Assembly (NCBI RefSeq): GCF_030012985.1
Contig: NZ_CP120233.1
Coordinates: 4,273,001-4,337,000, forward strand
DNA: 64,000 nt
Direction: 5' to 3'
Source: Microbulbifer sp. VAAF005
GTDB lineage: Bacteria > Pseudomonadota > Gammaproteobacteria > Pseudomonadales > Cellvibrionaceae
How positions within the stretch are numbered: position 1 is the stretch's first letter; each line of letters begins with the position of its first letter. A program made the position numbers and the translations under genes. This document shows positions 10,246 through 19,842 of this stretch, piece after piece. Below the pieces are notes generated by a model. The model saw only the letters and a list, made by a program, of their open reading frames with translations. It did no database searches and was not told where the DNA came from.

Positions 10246-10646
10246 TGAAATGTTATTTTTTGATGGCTGTTTTTCTGTTTTCTGGGGCTGTAAGCGCAAC
10301 GGAATTGGTATATACGCCAGTTAATCCGTCGTTTGGAGGAAATCCTCTAAATGGTAATTATTTATTGAATAATGCCAGTGCGCAGAACAGTAAAAAAGAC
10401 CCTGATGCTAAAGATTCACCTTACTCTGATTCCTCTTCTCTAGATAGATTTACTGACACACTGGAATCTCGCTTACTCTCGCAGCTGTTGACAGATGTGG
10501 GGAATGGTAATGATGGCACCTTGGTTACAGATGACTATATCGTGAACATTATTGATGTCGACGGTGAGCTGACAATAACGATTACAGATGCCGTTACAGG
10601 TGAGATATCTGAGATTGTAGTCGTGGGGCTCAATCCAAGTAATTAA
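10245..10646 (+). CDS. csgF: Curli assembly protein CsgF
   Basis: A 133-residue exported protein with a short signal peptide ending near AVSATE. The mature N-terminus LVYTPVNPSFGGNPLNGNYL is the conserved CsgF segment that inserts into the CsgG channel. A Ser/Asp-rich middle and a C-terminal beta-rich part follow. CsgF helps anchor the CsgB nucleator at the cell surface. It overlaps csgE by one base and precedes csgG by 42 bases. Confidence 0.92.
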   Translation: MKCYFLMAVFLFSGAVSATELVYTPVNPSFGGNPLNGNYLLNNASAQNSKKDPDAKDSPYSDSSSLDRFTDTLESRLLSQLLTDVGNGNDGTLVTDDYIVNIIDVDGELTITITDAVTGEISEIVVVGLNPSN

Positions 10647-10688
10647 TATAAATTTATTTACGGGCTTAGGTTTTTGTGGGGTGGTGCG

Positions 10689-11533
10689 ATGTTGTCGAGA
10701 ATATTTGTTTTTATAATTATTTTTGGTCTTAGTGGGTGTAGTTCGGTTAAGGAAGCGCTGTTTGGTCCAGGCCAACAAAAGGCAACTTTAACAGATCGGA
10801 TGAGTACTTATTCCGACTTGGTTAGCTTACCTGCTCCAAGAGGGAAAATAGTCGCAGCAGTGTATGGATTTAGTGACCAGACGGGTCAATACAGACCGGC
10901 ACCTTCGAGCTCATTCTCAACTGCGGTGACGCAGGGGGCGGCAGCTATGTTGGTGCAAGTCTTAAATGAATCAGGATGGTTTGTAACTCTTGAGAGGGAG
11001 GGGTTACAAAACTTATTGACGGAGAGAAAAATAATTAGGGCCGCCCAAAAGGAGCAGAGTAGCCCCGCTAGTCCGGTATTTGATCTGCCTTCTCTTATGT
11101 CAGCTAATATTATGCTCGAAGGAGGGATTGTTGGTTACGATACTAATATTAAAACAGGGGGGCCGGAGCCCGTTATTTTGGTATAGGGATATCTGAACAA
11201 TATCGAGTAGATGAGGTAACAGTTAATTTACGTGCAGTGGATGTGCGAAGTGGTCGAGTACTCAGTAGTGTTTTAACCAGCAAGAAAATTTTATCAAGGC
11301 AGGTCCAGGGGGATGTTTATACATTTGTAGAGTATAAGCGGCTACTTGAAATTGAGGCTGGTATGACAACAAACGATCCGGCTCAATTATGTGTTCTGTC
11401 CGCGATAGAATCTGCTGTAATTCATCTTATTTCACAGGGTGTAAATGCTAATTTGTGGGCTCTGGAAGATAATAATCAATACCCTATGTCAGTTCTTAGT
11501 GAATATGCGGCTACGCCGGTCAAGATATTGTAA
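10689..11533 (+). pseudogene. csgG: Curli secretion channel CsgG, broken by a one-base frameshift
   Basis: The ATG at 10689 gives a lipoprotein signal with lipobox LSGC. The first frame runs through SYDLVSLPAPRGKIVAAVYG-like CsgG sequence to NIKTGG and then ends out of frame at 11186. The second frame (to 11533) carries the rest, NLRAVDVRSGRVLSSVLTSK and ESAVIHLISQGVNANLW. Adding one G to the G6 run at 11157-11162 gives GGAGARYFGIGISEQYRVDE, which closely matches CsgG. The repaired protein would be about 281 residues, the usual length. CsgG is the nonameric outer membrane pore for curlin export. If the frameshift is real, this strain cannot assemble curli. Confidence 0.9.
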
Positions 11534-11823
11534 TATCTTATTAAATAGTTAACTTTGTCTGTGTTTGTATGTGTAATTTAGTGAAATGGAATTTTGTTAA
11601 ATTATGCCGTTTTATATTTTTATATGTAATTTGATGGAATGGATTTCTTTTGGGAAATATGCATTTTAATTTATAGTGCTTCCTTAATACAAAAGTTTTA
11701 CGTTCTAGTTGTTCTTTCCAGTTAAATATAATCTTTCTTCTGATTTAAGATTTATTTGTTTTTACCTATAGTTGTTTCGTTGTTTCTTATAGTTGTTAAT
11801 CGATCTTTATAGAGAGGTGGTTG

Positions 11824-12309
11824 GTGATTGCTACAGCTAAACGAGTAACGGCAATTTTATTTCTGTTTCTGGTTTTACCGCTTTCGGTGTGCTGGGCTTC
11901 TGATATAGATGACCACAATGAATTGTCTGCGGGGCAGGGAGCTCTGGATCTTCTTCTACTAAGAAAAGATTCAATTACGGGCAACCTAGCCCAGGTTTCA
12001 CAAGTGGGTGATTACAACGTTGCTGAGGTTACTCAGTCCGGTTTTTATAACCAGGCTGTCCTGATACAGGAGGGTGACTCCAATACAGCGTTGGTGCAAC
12101 AAACAGGCGATTCTAATTATGCTGCGATATCTCAGTCTGGAGCCTATAACCAAGCTACAGCCATACAGAGTGGCGTAGATAATGTGGCATTGATTAGCCA
12201 AGTTGGCTACGGAAATTCTGCAAACATTATTCAAAACGGTGATGGATTGTTTGGTTATGTCGCGCAGTTCGGTGACGACCATGCGGTGCAACTGGTGCAG
12301 TACGATTAA
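11824..12309 (+). CDS. csgB: Minor curlin subunit / nucleator CsgB
   Basis: An exported protein of about 161 residues with a hydrophobic signal peptide ending near CWASD and then curlin repeats of about 22 residues (QVGDYNVAEVTQSGFYNQAV, QTGDSNYAAISQSGAYNQAT, and so on). CsgB nucleates CsgA polymerisation at the cell surface. GTG at 11824 is preferred because AGAGAGG at 11811-11817 lies six bases upstream; TTG at 11821 would be too close. The 290 bases before it are AT-rich and probably hold its own promoter. The gene order E-F-G-B-A on one strand differs from the divergent E. coli arrangement. Confidence 0.88.
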   Translation: MIATAKRVTAILFLFLVLPLSVCWASDIDDHNELSAGQGALDLLLLRKDSITGNLAQVSQVGDYNVAEVTQSGFYNQAVLIQEGDSNTALVQQTGDSNYAAISQSGAYNQATAIQSGVDNVALISQVGYGNSANIIQNGDGLFGYVAQFGDDHAVQLVQYD

Positions 12310-12363
12310 AGCATTGCACTATTTTACTTGTATTTATAATTTTATTCTGAGGGAGATAGATAG

Positions 12364-13542
12364 ATGAAAAAGATTACACTTGCTGCTGCTATTGCTTTTA
12401 TTGCTAGCGCAGGTCAGGCTGTAGCCGATAATAACTACGGTGATCAGGTTCAGCTAGGTGAAGATAACAATGCAGATATTACCCAGGTATCTGCAGCAAC
12501 CAATAATGCTGCTTACCAGTGGCAGGAAGGTAATAACAACGTAGCTAATGCATATCAGGCCAGTGCTGATAATAACTACATTGACCAAACCCAGCTTGGT
12601 GACCGCAACGCGGCCTGGACCAGCCAAACTAATCAAACTGCCAGTGAGGCCCTAACTTTCCAAAATGGAGAAGGCAACTCTGGAACCATCCACCAGTGGA
12701 GTGGCTCCTATAATAGCGCCTACGCTACGCAGGTTGGCAGTGAGAATATGGTCCACTTGGATCAGTACTATGAGTCTGATTTCAACTTTGCAGATATGTA
12801 CCAGGAAGGTAGCGATAACATGGGCGTTCTGCAACAGGACGGCGATGGAAACTACTTTGCTAGTACCCAGGTGGGCGACGGTAACGGTGTTTGGAACAGC
12901 ACTTGGTACTCCTCTGCAGATGGATTTGTTGGGGGTCAGGTAGGTGACTTCAACGTTGGTACTGTTTATCAGTCTGGTGCAGAAAATACTGCTAACTTGA
13001 TGCAAAGCGGCGATGCTAACCTTCTAGATCTGGGGCAGGCTGGAGTGGAGAACACCGCTACTATTTTGCAAGAAGGTGATGCAAATACTGCTTTTGGTTA
13101 TCAGTCAGGTGCTAATAACTTAGCCAATATTACCCAGAATGAAACCAATAACTTCGGTGCTGTGGGCCAATTTGGTAACGACAACACTGCAAACTTGGTA
13201 CAGACAGGCGACTACAACACCACTGACTTTGGTCAATACGGTGATGCGAACCTGGTGAATATTGATCAAACCGGTAATAGTAACTACACCTATGGTTACA
13301 GCGCTGGTGTTTCCAACATTGTAGACATTGATCAGTCTGGTGATTTGAACCTGGCAGAAATCCACCAAGACGCTGGTGGTGACAACTTGATCACTGTAGC
13401 TCAAACCGGTCTTGAGCACTCTGCTCATGTTGGGCAGTCTGGCTATGAAAACATTGCAACTGTTAGCCAGAGCAGTGCTCTGAACATGGCTAGCATTGAG
13501 CAGGTTGGTGCCAGCAACGTTGCCACCATCACTCAAAACTGA
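12364..13542 (+). CDS. csgA: Major curlin CsgA, greatly extended
   Basis: A 392-residue amyloid subunit with signal peptide MKKITLAAAIAFIASAGQAVA and then almost nothing but curlin-type repeats with the pattern G..N.A...Q (for example GDANTAFGYQSGANNLANIT). By length this is about 16 units of 22-23 residues, against five in the 151-residue E. coli CsgA. The first third has less regular units (GSYNSAYATQVGSENMVH, SDFNFADMYQEGSDNMGV). A good ribosome binding site (GAGGGAGA) precedes the ATG, and a strong terminator follows. It is the fibre-forming protein of the curli matrix. Confidence 0.92.
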   Translation: MKKITLAAAIAFIASAGQAVADNNYGDQVQLGEDNNADITQVSAATNNAAYQWQEGNNNVANAYQASADNNYIDQTQLGDRNAAWTSQTNQTASEALTFQNGEGNSGTIHQWSGSYNSAYATQVGSENMVHLDQYYESDFNFADMYQEGSDNMGVLQQDGDGNYFASTQVGDGNGVWNSTWYSSADGFVGGQVGDFNVGTVYQSGAENTANLMQSGDANLLDLGQAGVENTATILQEGDANTAFGYQSGANNLANITQNETNNFGAVGQFGNDNTANLVQTGDYNTTDFGQYGDANLVNIDQTGNSNYTYGYSAGVSNIVDIDQSGDLNLAEIHQDAGGDNLITVAQTGLEHSAHVGQSGYENIATVSQSSALNMASIEQVGASNVATITQN

Positions 13543-13564
13543 TTCTGAAAAGTTTCAGCTATGA

Positions 13565-13596
13565 GAAAAAACCGCCCTAAGGGGCGGTTTTTTTTT
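13565..13596. terminator. Bidirectional terminator between csgA and holA
   Basis: AAAAAACCGCCC-TAA-GGGGCGGTTTTTTTTT: a GC stem flanked by A and T runs, placed between the convergent csgA and holA genes, so it can serve both strands. Confidence 0.85.
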
Positions 13597-13630
13597 GAGA
13601 TGCATATGGTCTTAGCTGAATATTTATCGG

Positions 13631-14635
13631 CTAGACTATTCGTTGACCGCAAAAATTGAGAGTCAGCTCCAATAAGCCGGTCCAGGGGGATTGCTGTCCA
13701 CGGCCTCCTTTAATCGATACATCAATCGACCGCGCAAGAATTAACAGGCCTTCCAGTTGCTTTTTATTGAGCCTGTGCAGGGCTTTCTGTACCAATGGTT
13801 GTCGCTTTTGCAGCCTAACTAGTCTTGACAAAGGTTGGCCCTGCTCCAGCTTTTCCATAACCTCGAGAAGGGTACGAATTTCTCGTGCAATTGCCCAAAG
13901 AACAATGGGCGCTTCAACACCTTCAACTCGTAACCCCTCGAGTGTTTTGACCGCTTTGGCTGAGTCACCAGAGAGAGTAGTGTCGATTAGATCAAAGACA
14001 TTGTATCGAGCGGAGCTGGTAACACTATGCTCCATCATTTCCCTGGTAATCTCTTGTCCGGAACAGGAGAGCTTGAGCTTTTCAATTTCCTGGCTTGCAG
14101 CGAGCAAGTTGCCCTCTACTCTTTCTGCGAGAATTTGCACTGCTTCGGGTTCGGCGGAGAGGCCTACTGAAGTAAGGCGCTGGTTGATCCAGCGGGGCAT
14201 TTCCTGGATGGTCACCGGCCATACTTGGACCAGTACTCCTGATTGCTCCAATACTTTTACCCACTTGCTGTTGAGTTGTGACCTATCAAGCTTAGGCAGC
14301 ACTAGTAAAAGGAGGAGGTCTTCATTTACCAGTGACGCAAATTCCTGTAAAGCTTTGCTGCCCTTATCTCCGGGTTTTCCTCCTGGTATACGCAGCTCAA
14401 TTAGTTTTTTCTCGGCAAAGAGGGACATGTTGCCAGCTGAAGCAATCAGGGTGCTCCAGTCAAAATTGTGCTCTGCGTGAATAAGCTCCCGCTCTGTGAA
14501 ACCATGCTTTTTAGCAGCTGAACGAACTACATCGCAGCACTCTTGTACTATTAAGGGCTCATCACCAGTAATAATAAAAATTGGTGATAGGCCCTTTTTG
14601 AGATTTTGCGATAATTGCTGGGAGTTAACGCGCAT
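13631..14635 (-). CDS. holA: DNA polymerase III subunit delta
   Basis: A 334-residue clamp-loader subunit that opens the beta sliding clamp. It begins MRVNSQQLSQNLKKGLSPIF and has the family pattern of an N-terminal ATPase-like domain without functional Walker motifs, with the conserved ITGDEPLIVQE region (about 21-31) and the clamp-binding helix region with SLFAEKKLIELR. The C-terminal collar domain has RLNKKQLEGLLILARSID. It lies 13 bases after lptE on the same strand and is the last gene of leuS-lptE-holA, a conserved gammaproteobacterial order. Confidence 0.93.
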   Translation of the reverse strand: MRVNSQQLSQNLKKGLSPIFIITGDEPLIVQECCDVVRSAAKKHGFTERELIHAEHNFDWSTLIASAGNMSLFAEKKLIELRIPGGKPGDKGSKALQEFASLVNEDLLLLLVLPKLDRSQLNSKWVKVLEQSGVLVQVWPVTIQEMPRWINQRLTSVGLSAEPEAVQILAERVEGNLLAASQEIEKLKLSCSGQEITREMMEHSVTSSARYNVFDLIDTTLSGDSAKAVKTLEGLRVEGVEAPIVLWAIAREIRTLLEVMEKLEQGQPLSRLVRLQKRQPLVQKALHRLNKKQLEGLLILARSIDVSIKGGRGQQSPWTGLLELTLNFCGQRIV

Positions 14636-14648
14636 TTATAAACGTAAC

Positions 14649-15173
14649 CTAGTAGCTTTTTTCTTCTAATGAAGCACTTACATCGATGCGTCGCAGGCGG
14701 TCAATTATGCGCCCAATAAGTTCTCGCTGCATCTCTGCTCGCAAGGTGTTTTCTTCTTCACTTTTACTGACAATTTCATCGACATCCCACTCTAGAGTGC
14801 GGTAAACGTCGGCTTGTGCTTTATTTAGAAGAACCTGCCCCGTACCTGTGCGTACACTATAAATGGCACTCGTAATTAGTTCATATTCTGAAGCTCGCCC
14901 TTCAGAGTCGACTGCTACAGTTAGCTTTCTTTCAGTTTCCTGATGAATAATGAGTGAGTAGTCAGATTCCGCAGGAGACTCTGCTATCGGTACACCGGCA
15001 TTCCTTAGCAGCCGTGTCAATTGGTCTGCAATATCACTTCGAGGATCTACTGCGGATATATAAAGTGTACTGCCGGGAGGAAAATTCTTAGGGGCACCTC
15101 TTAGATGCCAGCCGCAACCGGCAATAGTGATAGCGAGAAGAAAAATAAAGGCTCGATTTGCGATTGTTTTCAT
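14649..15173 (-). CDS. lptE: LPS-assembly lipoprotein LptE
   Basis: A 174-residue lipoprotein with signal peptide and lipobox IAGC, followed by GWHLRGAPKNFPPGSTLYI, a typical start of mature LptE. LptE plugs the LptD barrel and helps insert lipopolysaccharide in the outer membrane. A long amphipathic C-terminal region, EIVSKSEEENTLRAEMQREL, matches the family. It lies between leuS and holA. Between leuS and lptE there is a perfect stem GCCGGGAGT/ACTCCCGGC at 15222-15242 without a T-run. Confidence 0.9.
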   Translation of the reverse strand: MKTIANRAFIFLLAITIAGCGWHLRGAPKNFPPGSTLYISAVDPRSDIADQLTRLLRNAGVPIAESPAESDYSLIIHQETERKLTVAVDSEGRASEYELITSAIYSVRTGTGQVLLNKAQADVYRTLEWDVDEIVSKSEEENTLRAEMQRELIGRIIDRLRRIDVSASLEEKSY

Positions 15174-15258
15174 AAACTACTTGCCATGGTCTTGTCGGCT
15201 ACAGCGAGCTGACTTAAGTGAGCCGGGAGTGAAACTCCCGGCATCATATTGCGGGTCT

Positions 15259-17856
15259 CTACTTGGCGACAATATTAACCAGTTTGCCAGGAACGACGAT
15301 TACTTTGCGCACCGTAGCTTCACCGATAAATTTCTGAACGTTCTCATCGGCGAGGGCGAGTTTTTCCAGGCTCTCTTTGTCTGCGTCAGCAGGAGCATCC
15401 AGTTTTGCCCGTACCTTGCCATTGACCTGGACGACCAAAGTAATCGAGGTGCGCACCAGTGCTTTTTCATCTGCCACTGGCCAAGGAGAATCGATTAGGG
15501 CACTGGTATTCCCCAGAACCTGCCACAGTTGGTGACAGATATGAGGAGTAACCGGAGCCAACAGCAAGACGGCGGTCTGTAGGGCTTCTCTCTCAACAGC
15601 CAGTCCTTGATCACTGCTGCGATCTGCCAGCTTGCCGACTTCATTGAGCAATTCCATTACTGCTGCGATAGCGGTATTAAAGGTCTGGCGGCGGCCATAG
15701 TCATCCCCCACTTTTTGGATGGTCTCGTGGGTTTTGCGGCGCAGCTGCTGTTGCTTGTCATTGAGGGACTGCTGGTCGATCTGTGCTTCACTGGAGCCCG
15801 CTGCAATATGGGCGTGAACGGTCTTCCAGAGTTTGCGCAGGAAGCGGCTGGCACCTTCCACACCGGCATCGTGCCACTCCAGAGTCTGCTCCGGAGGGGC
15901 GGCAAACATGGTGAACAGGCGAACGGTATCGGCACCGTACTCCTCAACCGCAGCGTGAGGGTCTATGCCATTGTTCTTGGACTTGGACATCTTTACCACG
16001 CCGCCGGCAATAATCTCTTCGCCGGTGGCTCGCTCAATCGCTTTGGTCGGCTTGCCCTTGTCATCGCGCTCGACGTCCACATCGGCGGGGTTGATCCAGG
16101 TCTTGTGGCCGTGTTCTTCCTTGTAGAAGGATTCAGCTAACACCATGCCCTGACACAGGAGCTTCTTGAAGGGTTCATCGCTATTGACCAGGCCCTCATC
16201 CCGCATCAGCTTGTGGAAGAAGCGCGCGTAGAGAAGGTGCAAGATGGCATGTTCAATACCGCCGACATACTGGTCCACTGGCAGCCAGTAGTTGGCGCGG
16301 TCCGGGTCCAGCATGCCCTCTTCAAAATCGGGACAGGTATAACGGGCGTAGTACCAGCTGGACTCCATAAAGGTGTCGAAGGTATCGGTTTCACGTTCTA
16401 CGGGAGTGCCGTTGAGTTCGTCTTTACGCCATTCGGGGTCGGCTTTAATAGGTGATTGAACGCCGTCGAGCTCGACATCTTCCGGCAACAGGATCGGCAG
16501 CTTGTCTGCGGGTACTGGTATTTCTCCGCCGTCGGCCAGGTTGAACATGGGGATGGGCGCACCCCAGTAGCGCTGGCGGGAGACACCCCAGTCGCGCAGG
16601 CGATAGTTGGTCTTAACCCGACCCTTACCTGCAGCAATCAGCGCTTCGGAGATCGCAGTAAAGGCGCCATCAAAATCCAGGCCGTCAAAACTGCCGGAAT
16701 TCACCAGTTTGCCTTTCTCGGTATAGGCCTCTTGTTCCAGGTCGATAGACTCGCCGTCGGCAGCCTCGATAACCTGGATAACAGGCAGCTGGTATTTTTG
16801 TGCAAACTCCCAATCGCGCTGGTCGTGTGCCGGTACTGCCATCACCGCGCCTGAGCCGTAATCCATCAGGACATAGTTGGCCACCCATACGGAGACTTCT
16901 TCACCACTGATGGGGTGAATCGCCTTGAGCCCGGTATCCATGCCTTTCTTGTCCATCGTGGCCATATCGGCTTCAGATAGGGACTGCTTTTTGCACTCGG
17001 CGATAAAAGTTTTGAGTTCGGGGTTGGACTCGGCAAGCTCCAGAGCGATGGGGTGCTCGGCGGCGAGGGAGACATAGGTAACGCCCATTAGTGTATCCGG
17101 ACGGGTGGTATACACATCGAAGTGGTCCATGCCCGCAATAGGCTTGGGCAGGGCAAAGCTCAACTCTACACCCCGGCTCTTGCCGATCCAGTTGCGCTGC
17201 ATGGTGCGCACCTGCTCGGGCCACTCGGGCAGTTTGTCCAGGTCTTCGAGCAGCTCTTCCGCATAATCGGTGATCTTGATAAACCACTGGGCCAGCTCGC
17301 GACGCTCAACGGTGGTACCACAGCGCCAGCAGGCGCCATCTTCGACTTGCTCATTGGCCAGTACGGTCTGGTCGTGGGGGCACCAGTTCACTGCAGAGTT
17401 TTTCTTGTAGACCAGGCCTTTTTCGTAGAGGCGGGTGAAGAACCACTGCTCCCAGCGATAGTAGGAGGGTTGGCAAGTGGCCAGTTCGCGGGACCAGTCA
17501 AAGCCAAAACCCAGGGCCTTGAGCTGGCCTTTCATGTACTCGATATTGGCATAGGTCCATTTGGCTGGAGCGGTCTTGTTCTGGATGGCCGCATTCTCTG
17601 CCGGCAGACCGAAAGCATCCCAGCCCATCGGGTGCAACACGTTTTTGCCCTGCATGCGCTGATAGCGAGTAATTACATCGGTAATGGTGTAATTGCGCAC
17701 ATGTCCCATGTGTAGCTTGCCGCTGGGGTAGGGGAACATGGATAGGCAGTAGAACTTTTCCCTGCCGGCGTCTTCCTTTACTTCAAAGCTCTTCTCGGCC
17801 TCCCAGAATTCCTGGGCGGAAGCTTCGACTGCGGAGGGGTTGTACTGCTCTTCCAT
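15259..17856 (-). CDS. leuS: Leucyl-tRNA synthetase
   Basis: An 865-residue class Ia synthetase that charges tRNA-Leu in the cytoplasm. The HIGH-type motif is in [17 protein letters not shown] near residues 42-58, the catalytic loop has [14 protein letters not shown], and the editing domain carries the TTRPDTLMG block. The C-terminal end [16 protein letters not shown]...[17 protein letters not shown] is standard. Length is typical (E. coli 860). It is the first gene of the minus-strand leuS-lptE-holA operon and is divergent from the zinc-ribbon gene at 18018. Confidence 0.97.
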   Translation of the reverse strand: MEEQYNPSAVEASAQEFWEAEKSFEVKEDAGREKFYCLSMFPYPSGKLHMGHVRNYTITDVITRYQRMQGKNVLHPMGWDAFGLPAENAAIQNKTAPAKWTYANIEYMKGQLKALGFGFDWSRELATCQPSYYRWEQWFFTRLYEKGLVYKKNSAVNWCPHDQTVLANEQVEDGACWRCGTTVERRELAQWFIKITDYAEELLEDLDKLPEWPEQVRTMQRNWIGKSRGVELSFALPKPIAGMDHFDVYTTRPDTLMGVTYVSLAAEHPIALELAESNPELKTFIAECKKQSLSEADMATMDKKGMDTGLKAIHPISGEEVSVWVANYVLMDYGSGAVMAVPAHDQRDWEFAQKYQLPVIQVIEAADGESIDLEQEAYTEKGKLVNSGSFDGLDFDGAFTAISEALIAAGKGRVKTNYRLRDWGVSRQRYWGAPIPMFNLADGGEIPVPADKLPILLPEDVELDGVQSPIKADPEWRKDELNGTPVERETDTFDTFMESSWYYARYTCPDFEEGMLDPDRANYWLPVDQYVGGIEHAILHLLYARFFHKLMRDEGLVNSDEPFKKLLCQGMVLAESFYKEEHGHKTWINPADVDVERDDKGKPTKAIERATGEEIIAGGVVKMSKSKNNGIDPHAAVEEYGADTVRLFTMFAAPPEQTLEWHDAGVEGASRFLRKLWKTVHAHIAAGSSEAQIDQQSLNDKQQQLRRKTHETIQKVGDDYGRRQTFNTAIAAVMELLNEVGKLADRSSDQGLAVEREALQTAVLLLAPVTPHICHQLWQVLGNTSALIDSPWPVADEKALVRTSITLVVQVNGKVRAKLDAPADADKESLEKLALADENVQKFIGEATVRKVIVVPGKLVNIVAK

Positions 17857-18017
17857 CGATTCGGGACCTATACTCTGTGATCAAAATTTGCGGGAAACTG
17901 TTCAGTGTTTATTGGGGGATGTGAACGCTTGTCAATCGGTAAAGATTGATCGCGATCAAGTTTCGCTCCCAGTGCATCTTTTACGATGCGTAAACGCGGG
18001 ATTATAGGAGGGATACC

Positions 18018-18467
18018 GTGACGAAGGAACCAAAGTTGCCGCCGAAGGACGATCTGATTAATGAGTTTCGCGAAGACTTTGAAGATTTGGTCGAAGGTGA
18101 GCTGGCTGTTGAGAATCTCACCGCCAATAAGATGGCATTTTTGCGCGCTTGGCTGAAAGATGACCTGCATCGTGCTGCTGACTATATCCGGGGACTAGGT
18201 GGGGAATTGAAGACCCTGGAGGAGCGCAGCGGTGATTGGCTGCTGGATGCGGCGGACCCCACAGAAACCGCCTGGCCAAACTTAATGCGATGCATTAAAG
18301 AGGGCAAGCCCTGGGCTTTGGCCGGCGAGTTTGTAGGGCCGGATGAGGAGTTGCAGTGTTTGGGCTGTGGATACCGAGCTATGCCGCCGGCAAATACCCA
18401 GATCACTCCCTGCCACCGGTGTGGTTATGGATGCTTTCGCCAGATTGAGGGTGGTCTCGAGTATTGA
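18018..18467 (+). CDS. Zinc ribbon-containing protein, YbeL/DUF1451 family
   Basis: 149 residues with a GTG start, chosen because AGGAGGG at 18006-18012 lies just upstream. The N-terminal part is helical and acidic. The C-terminus carries a four-cysteine zinc ribbon, CLGCGYRAMPP...PCHRCGYGCF. In E. coli the homologue ybeL lies next to leuS, as here, which supports the family call. Its function is not known. Its stop overlaps the start of the next gene (TTGA). Confidence 0.8.
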   Translation: MTKEPKLPPKDDLINEFREDFEDLVEGELAVENLTANKMAFLRAWLKDDLHRAADYIRGLGGELKTLEERSGDWLLDAADPTETAWPNLMRCIKEGKPWALAGEFVGPDEELQCLGCGYRAMPPANTQITPCHRCGYGCFRQIEGGLEY

Positions 18468-19246
18468 ATGGGCTCTATACGGCGGCGGCCACGCTTCTGA
18501 TGCCTCCAGCAGCCCCATTGTTGGGGCTGCTGGTTGCATTCCTTTTGCGATTCTCTTCATCCGGGTCCCTGCTTGAAAGATGTTCTCTACCCTTGGCTGT
18601 GATTTCCTTTTGTGTGCTTTGGTTAGGGGCGACCCCGGCATTCTCATCCTGGCTTGGAGATCGATTGGGCAAGGTACCTTATCAACCCCATATAAGGCCT
18701 GAGGCCGTTGTGATCCTTGGTGCAGGGCGATACCGCGACAGGTATTCGAATAGGGAGAGACTCTCTGCAGCGAGTCTCGAAAGAGTTGCCGGTGCTGTCG
18801 AGCAAGCACCAGAAGACTTACCGATTCTGGTATCTGGCGGTCGGGTTCACAGCGGAGAGCGGCTGGCAGAGTCTGATTTAATGGCTGCGTTGTTGGAGGA
18901 GGAGTTTTCCACTCCGGTCACTTGGCGTGAAGATTGCAGTCGTACTACTGCAGAGAATGCAGTAAATAGTGCTGATATTTTGCACAGTGCTAATGTGAGG
19001 TCGGTTTTTTTGGCCACTCACTGGTGGCATATGCCTCGCGCAGCGGAAATTTTTTCCCGCGCTGGCTTAGAGGTACAACCCCTGCCGGTTGGAAGTGCCG
19101 GAGAATTGATGCCTCGCGCTCAAACAGGTGTGGGGCGCTGGCTGCCCAATGCTGTCTCCCTGCTAAGGACCCAGGTCTATTGGCGGGAAATACTGGCACG
19201 GATCTGGTATCGGTGGAGTTCGCTACCGTCCATCAGAAAATGTTGA
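18464..19246 (+). CDS. YdcF/ElyC-type DUF218 membrane protein
   Basis: About 260 residues. Two hydrophobic segments at the N-terminus (about 5-30 and 40-60) precede a DUF218 domain: AVVILGAGRYRDRYSNRERL, PILVSGGRVHSGE, a CSRTTAENA motif and VFLATHWWHMPRA. Proteins of this type are inner membrane factors linked to envelope and peptidoglycan metabolism (ElyC) or are uncharacterised (YdcF). The start is a TTG overlapping the stop of the zinc-ribbon gene; the in-frame ATG at 18500 is an alternative that would shorten the first membrane segment. Confidence 0.78.
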   Translation: MNGLYTAAATLLMPPAAPLLGLLVAFLLRFSSSGSLLERCSLPLAVISFCVLWLGATPAFSSWLGDRLGKVPYQPHIRPEAVVILGAGRYRDRYSNRERLSAASLERVAGAVEQAPEDLPILVSGGRVHSGERLAESDLMAALLEEEFSTPVTWREDCSRTTAENAVNSADILHSANVRSVFLATHWWHMPRAAEIFSRAGLEVQPLPVGSAGELMPRAQTGVGRWLPNAVSLLRTQVYWREILARIWYRWSSLPSIRKC

Positions 19247-19418
19247 GGATGGATAAGGAACTTTTTGATAAATGTAATCTCAGAGGCCTACAGGATTTGA
19301 GGGATCAGGCGTCGAGCCCAAATGTTTGAGAGCTCTTGATTGCTGGTTGTACCGGGCTTAGGATGACTGGCGCCACAGGACATACCCATTGATTACCTTT
19401 TTATATGGAGTAGCGGCT

Positions 19419-19832
19419 GTGGATAAGAAACATAACAATAATCGAGATAACCTTATGATGAAGGGCATCCCACTTTCTTTCTCTCCGATACAGTTGCATA
19501 ACCGGTTAAACCGGGCTGTTTGGATTGGCTTCAAGCGGGTTGAGCAGGATGGCCGCACGCTGGTTTTTCTGTGTGCCGGTGGCGATAGCAGCGCCCAGCT
19601 CAGTAAAAATTTTGAGACCTTTGCCGGGCAGATAGTTCGGGAGTTCGGTTTTGCTCCCGCCGAAGTGGAGTTTATCGAGCTGCGTTCAAAAGCCGAGGAG
19701 TCCCACTGGTATCGCTGGCATGCCCAGTGGGTGGGGTCTGCGCCAATGGAGTGCCATGGTGACCTGGTGACCAGTGAATCTAGCCGACGCTACTTAGCCC
19801 AGGCACTCGAAAGCGATATGGCCGCCGCTTAA
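19419..19832 (+). CDS. Hypothetical protein
   Basis: About 137 residues, soluble, with no signal peptide or membrane segment. It contains NRLNRAVWIGFKRVEQDGRT and a C-terminal part, HWYRWHAQWVGSAPMECHGD, rich in Trp and His. I do not recognise the family. The start is unclear: GTG at 19419 has GGAG upstream, while ATG at 19455 would remove 12 residues. It lies convergent to the yfcH-like gene with a ten-base gap, and is probably real judging by its composition and length. Confidence 0.6.
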   Translation: MDKKHNNNRDNLMMKGIPLSFSPIQLHNRLNRAVWIGFKRVEQDGRTLVFLCAGGDSSAQLSKNFETFAGQIVREFGFAPAEVEFIELRSKAEESHWYRWHAQWVGSAPMECHGDLVTSESSRRYLAQALESDMAAA

Positions 19833-19842
19833 ATTCATTTGT

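Noticed and set aside
12400..13540. Periodic repeats suggesting a CRISPR array
   Set aside because: The period comes from curlin protein repeats in csgA; the DNA repeats are degenerate and there are no spacers or cas genes.
13656..14480. 274-codon forward frame opposite holA
   Set aside because: It lies entirely antisense to the well-supported holA gene and has a Ser/Arg-rich composition typical of a shadow frame.
15222..15242. Perfect stem GCCGGGAGT/ACTCCCGGC as a terminator between leuS and lptE
   Set aside because: No T-run on either strand, and it lies inside a conserved operon; more likely an mRNA stability element.
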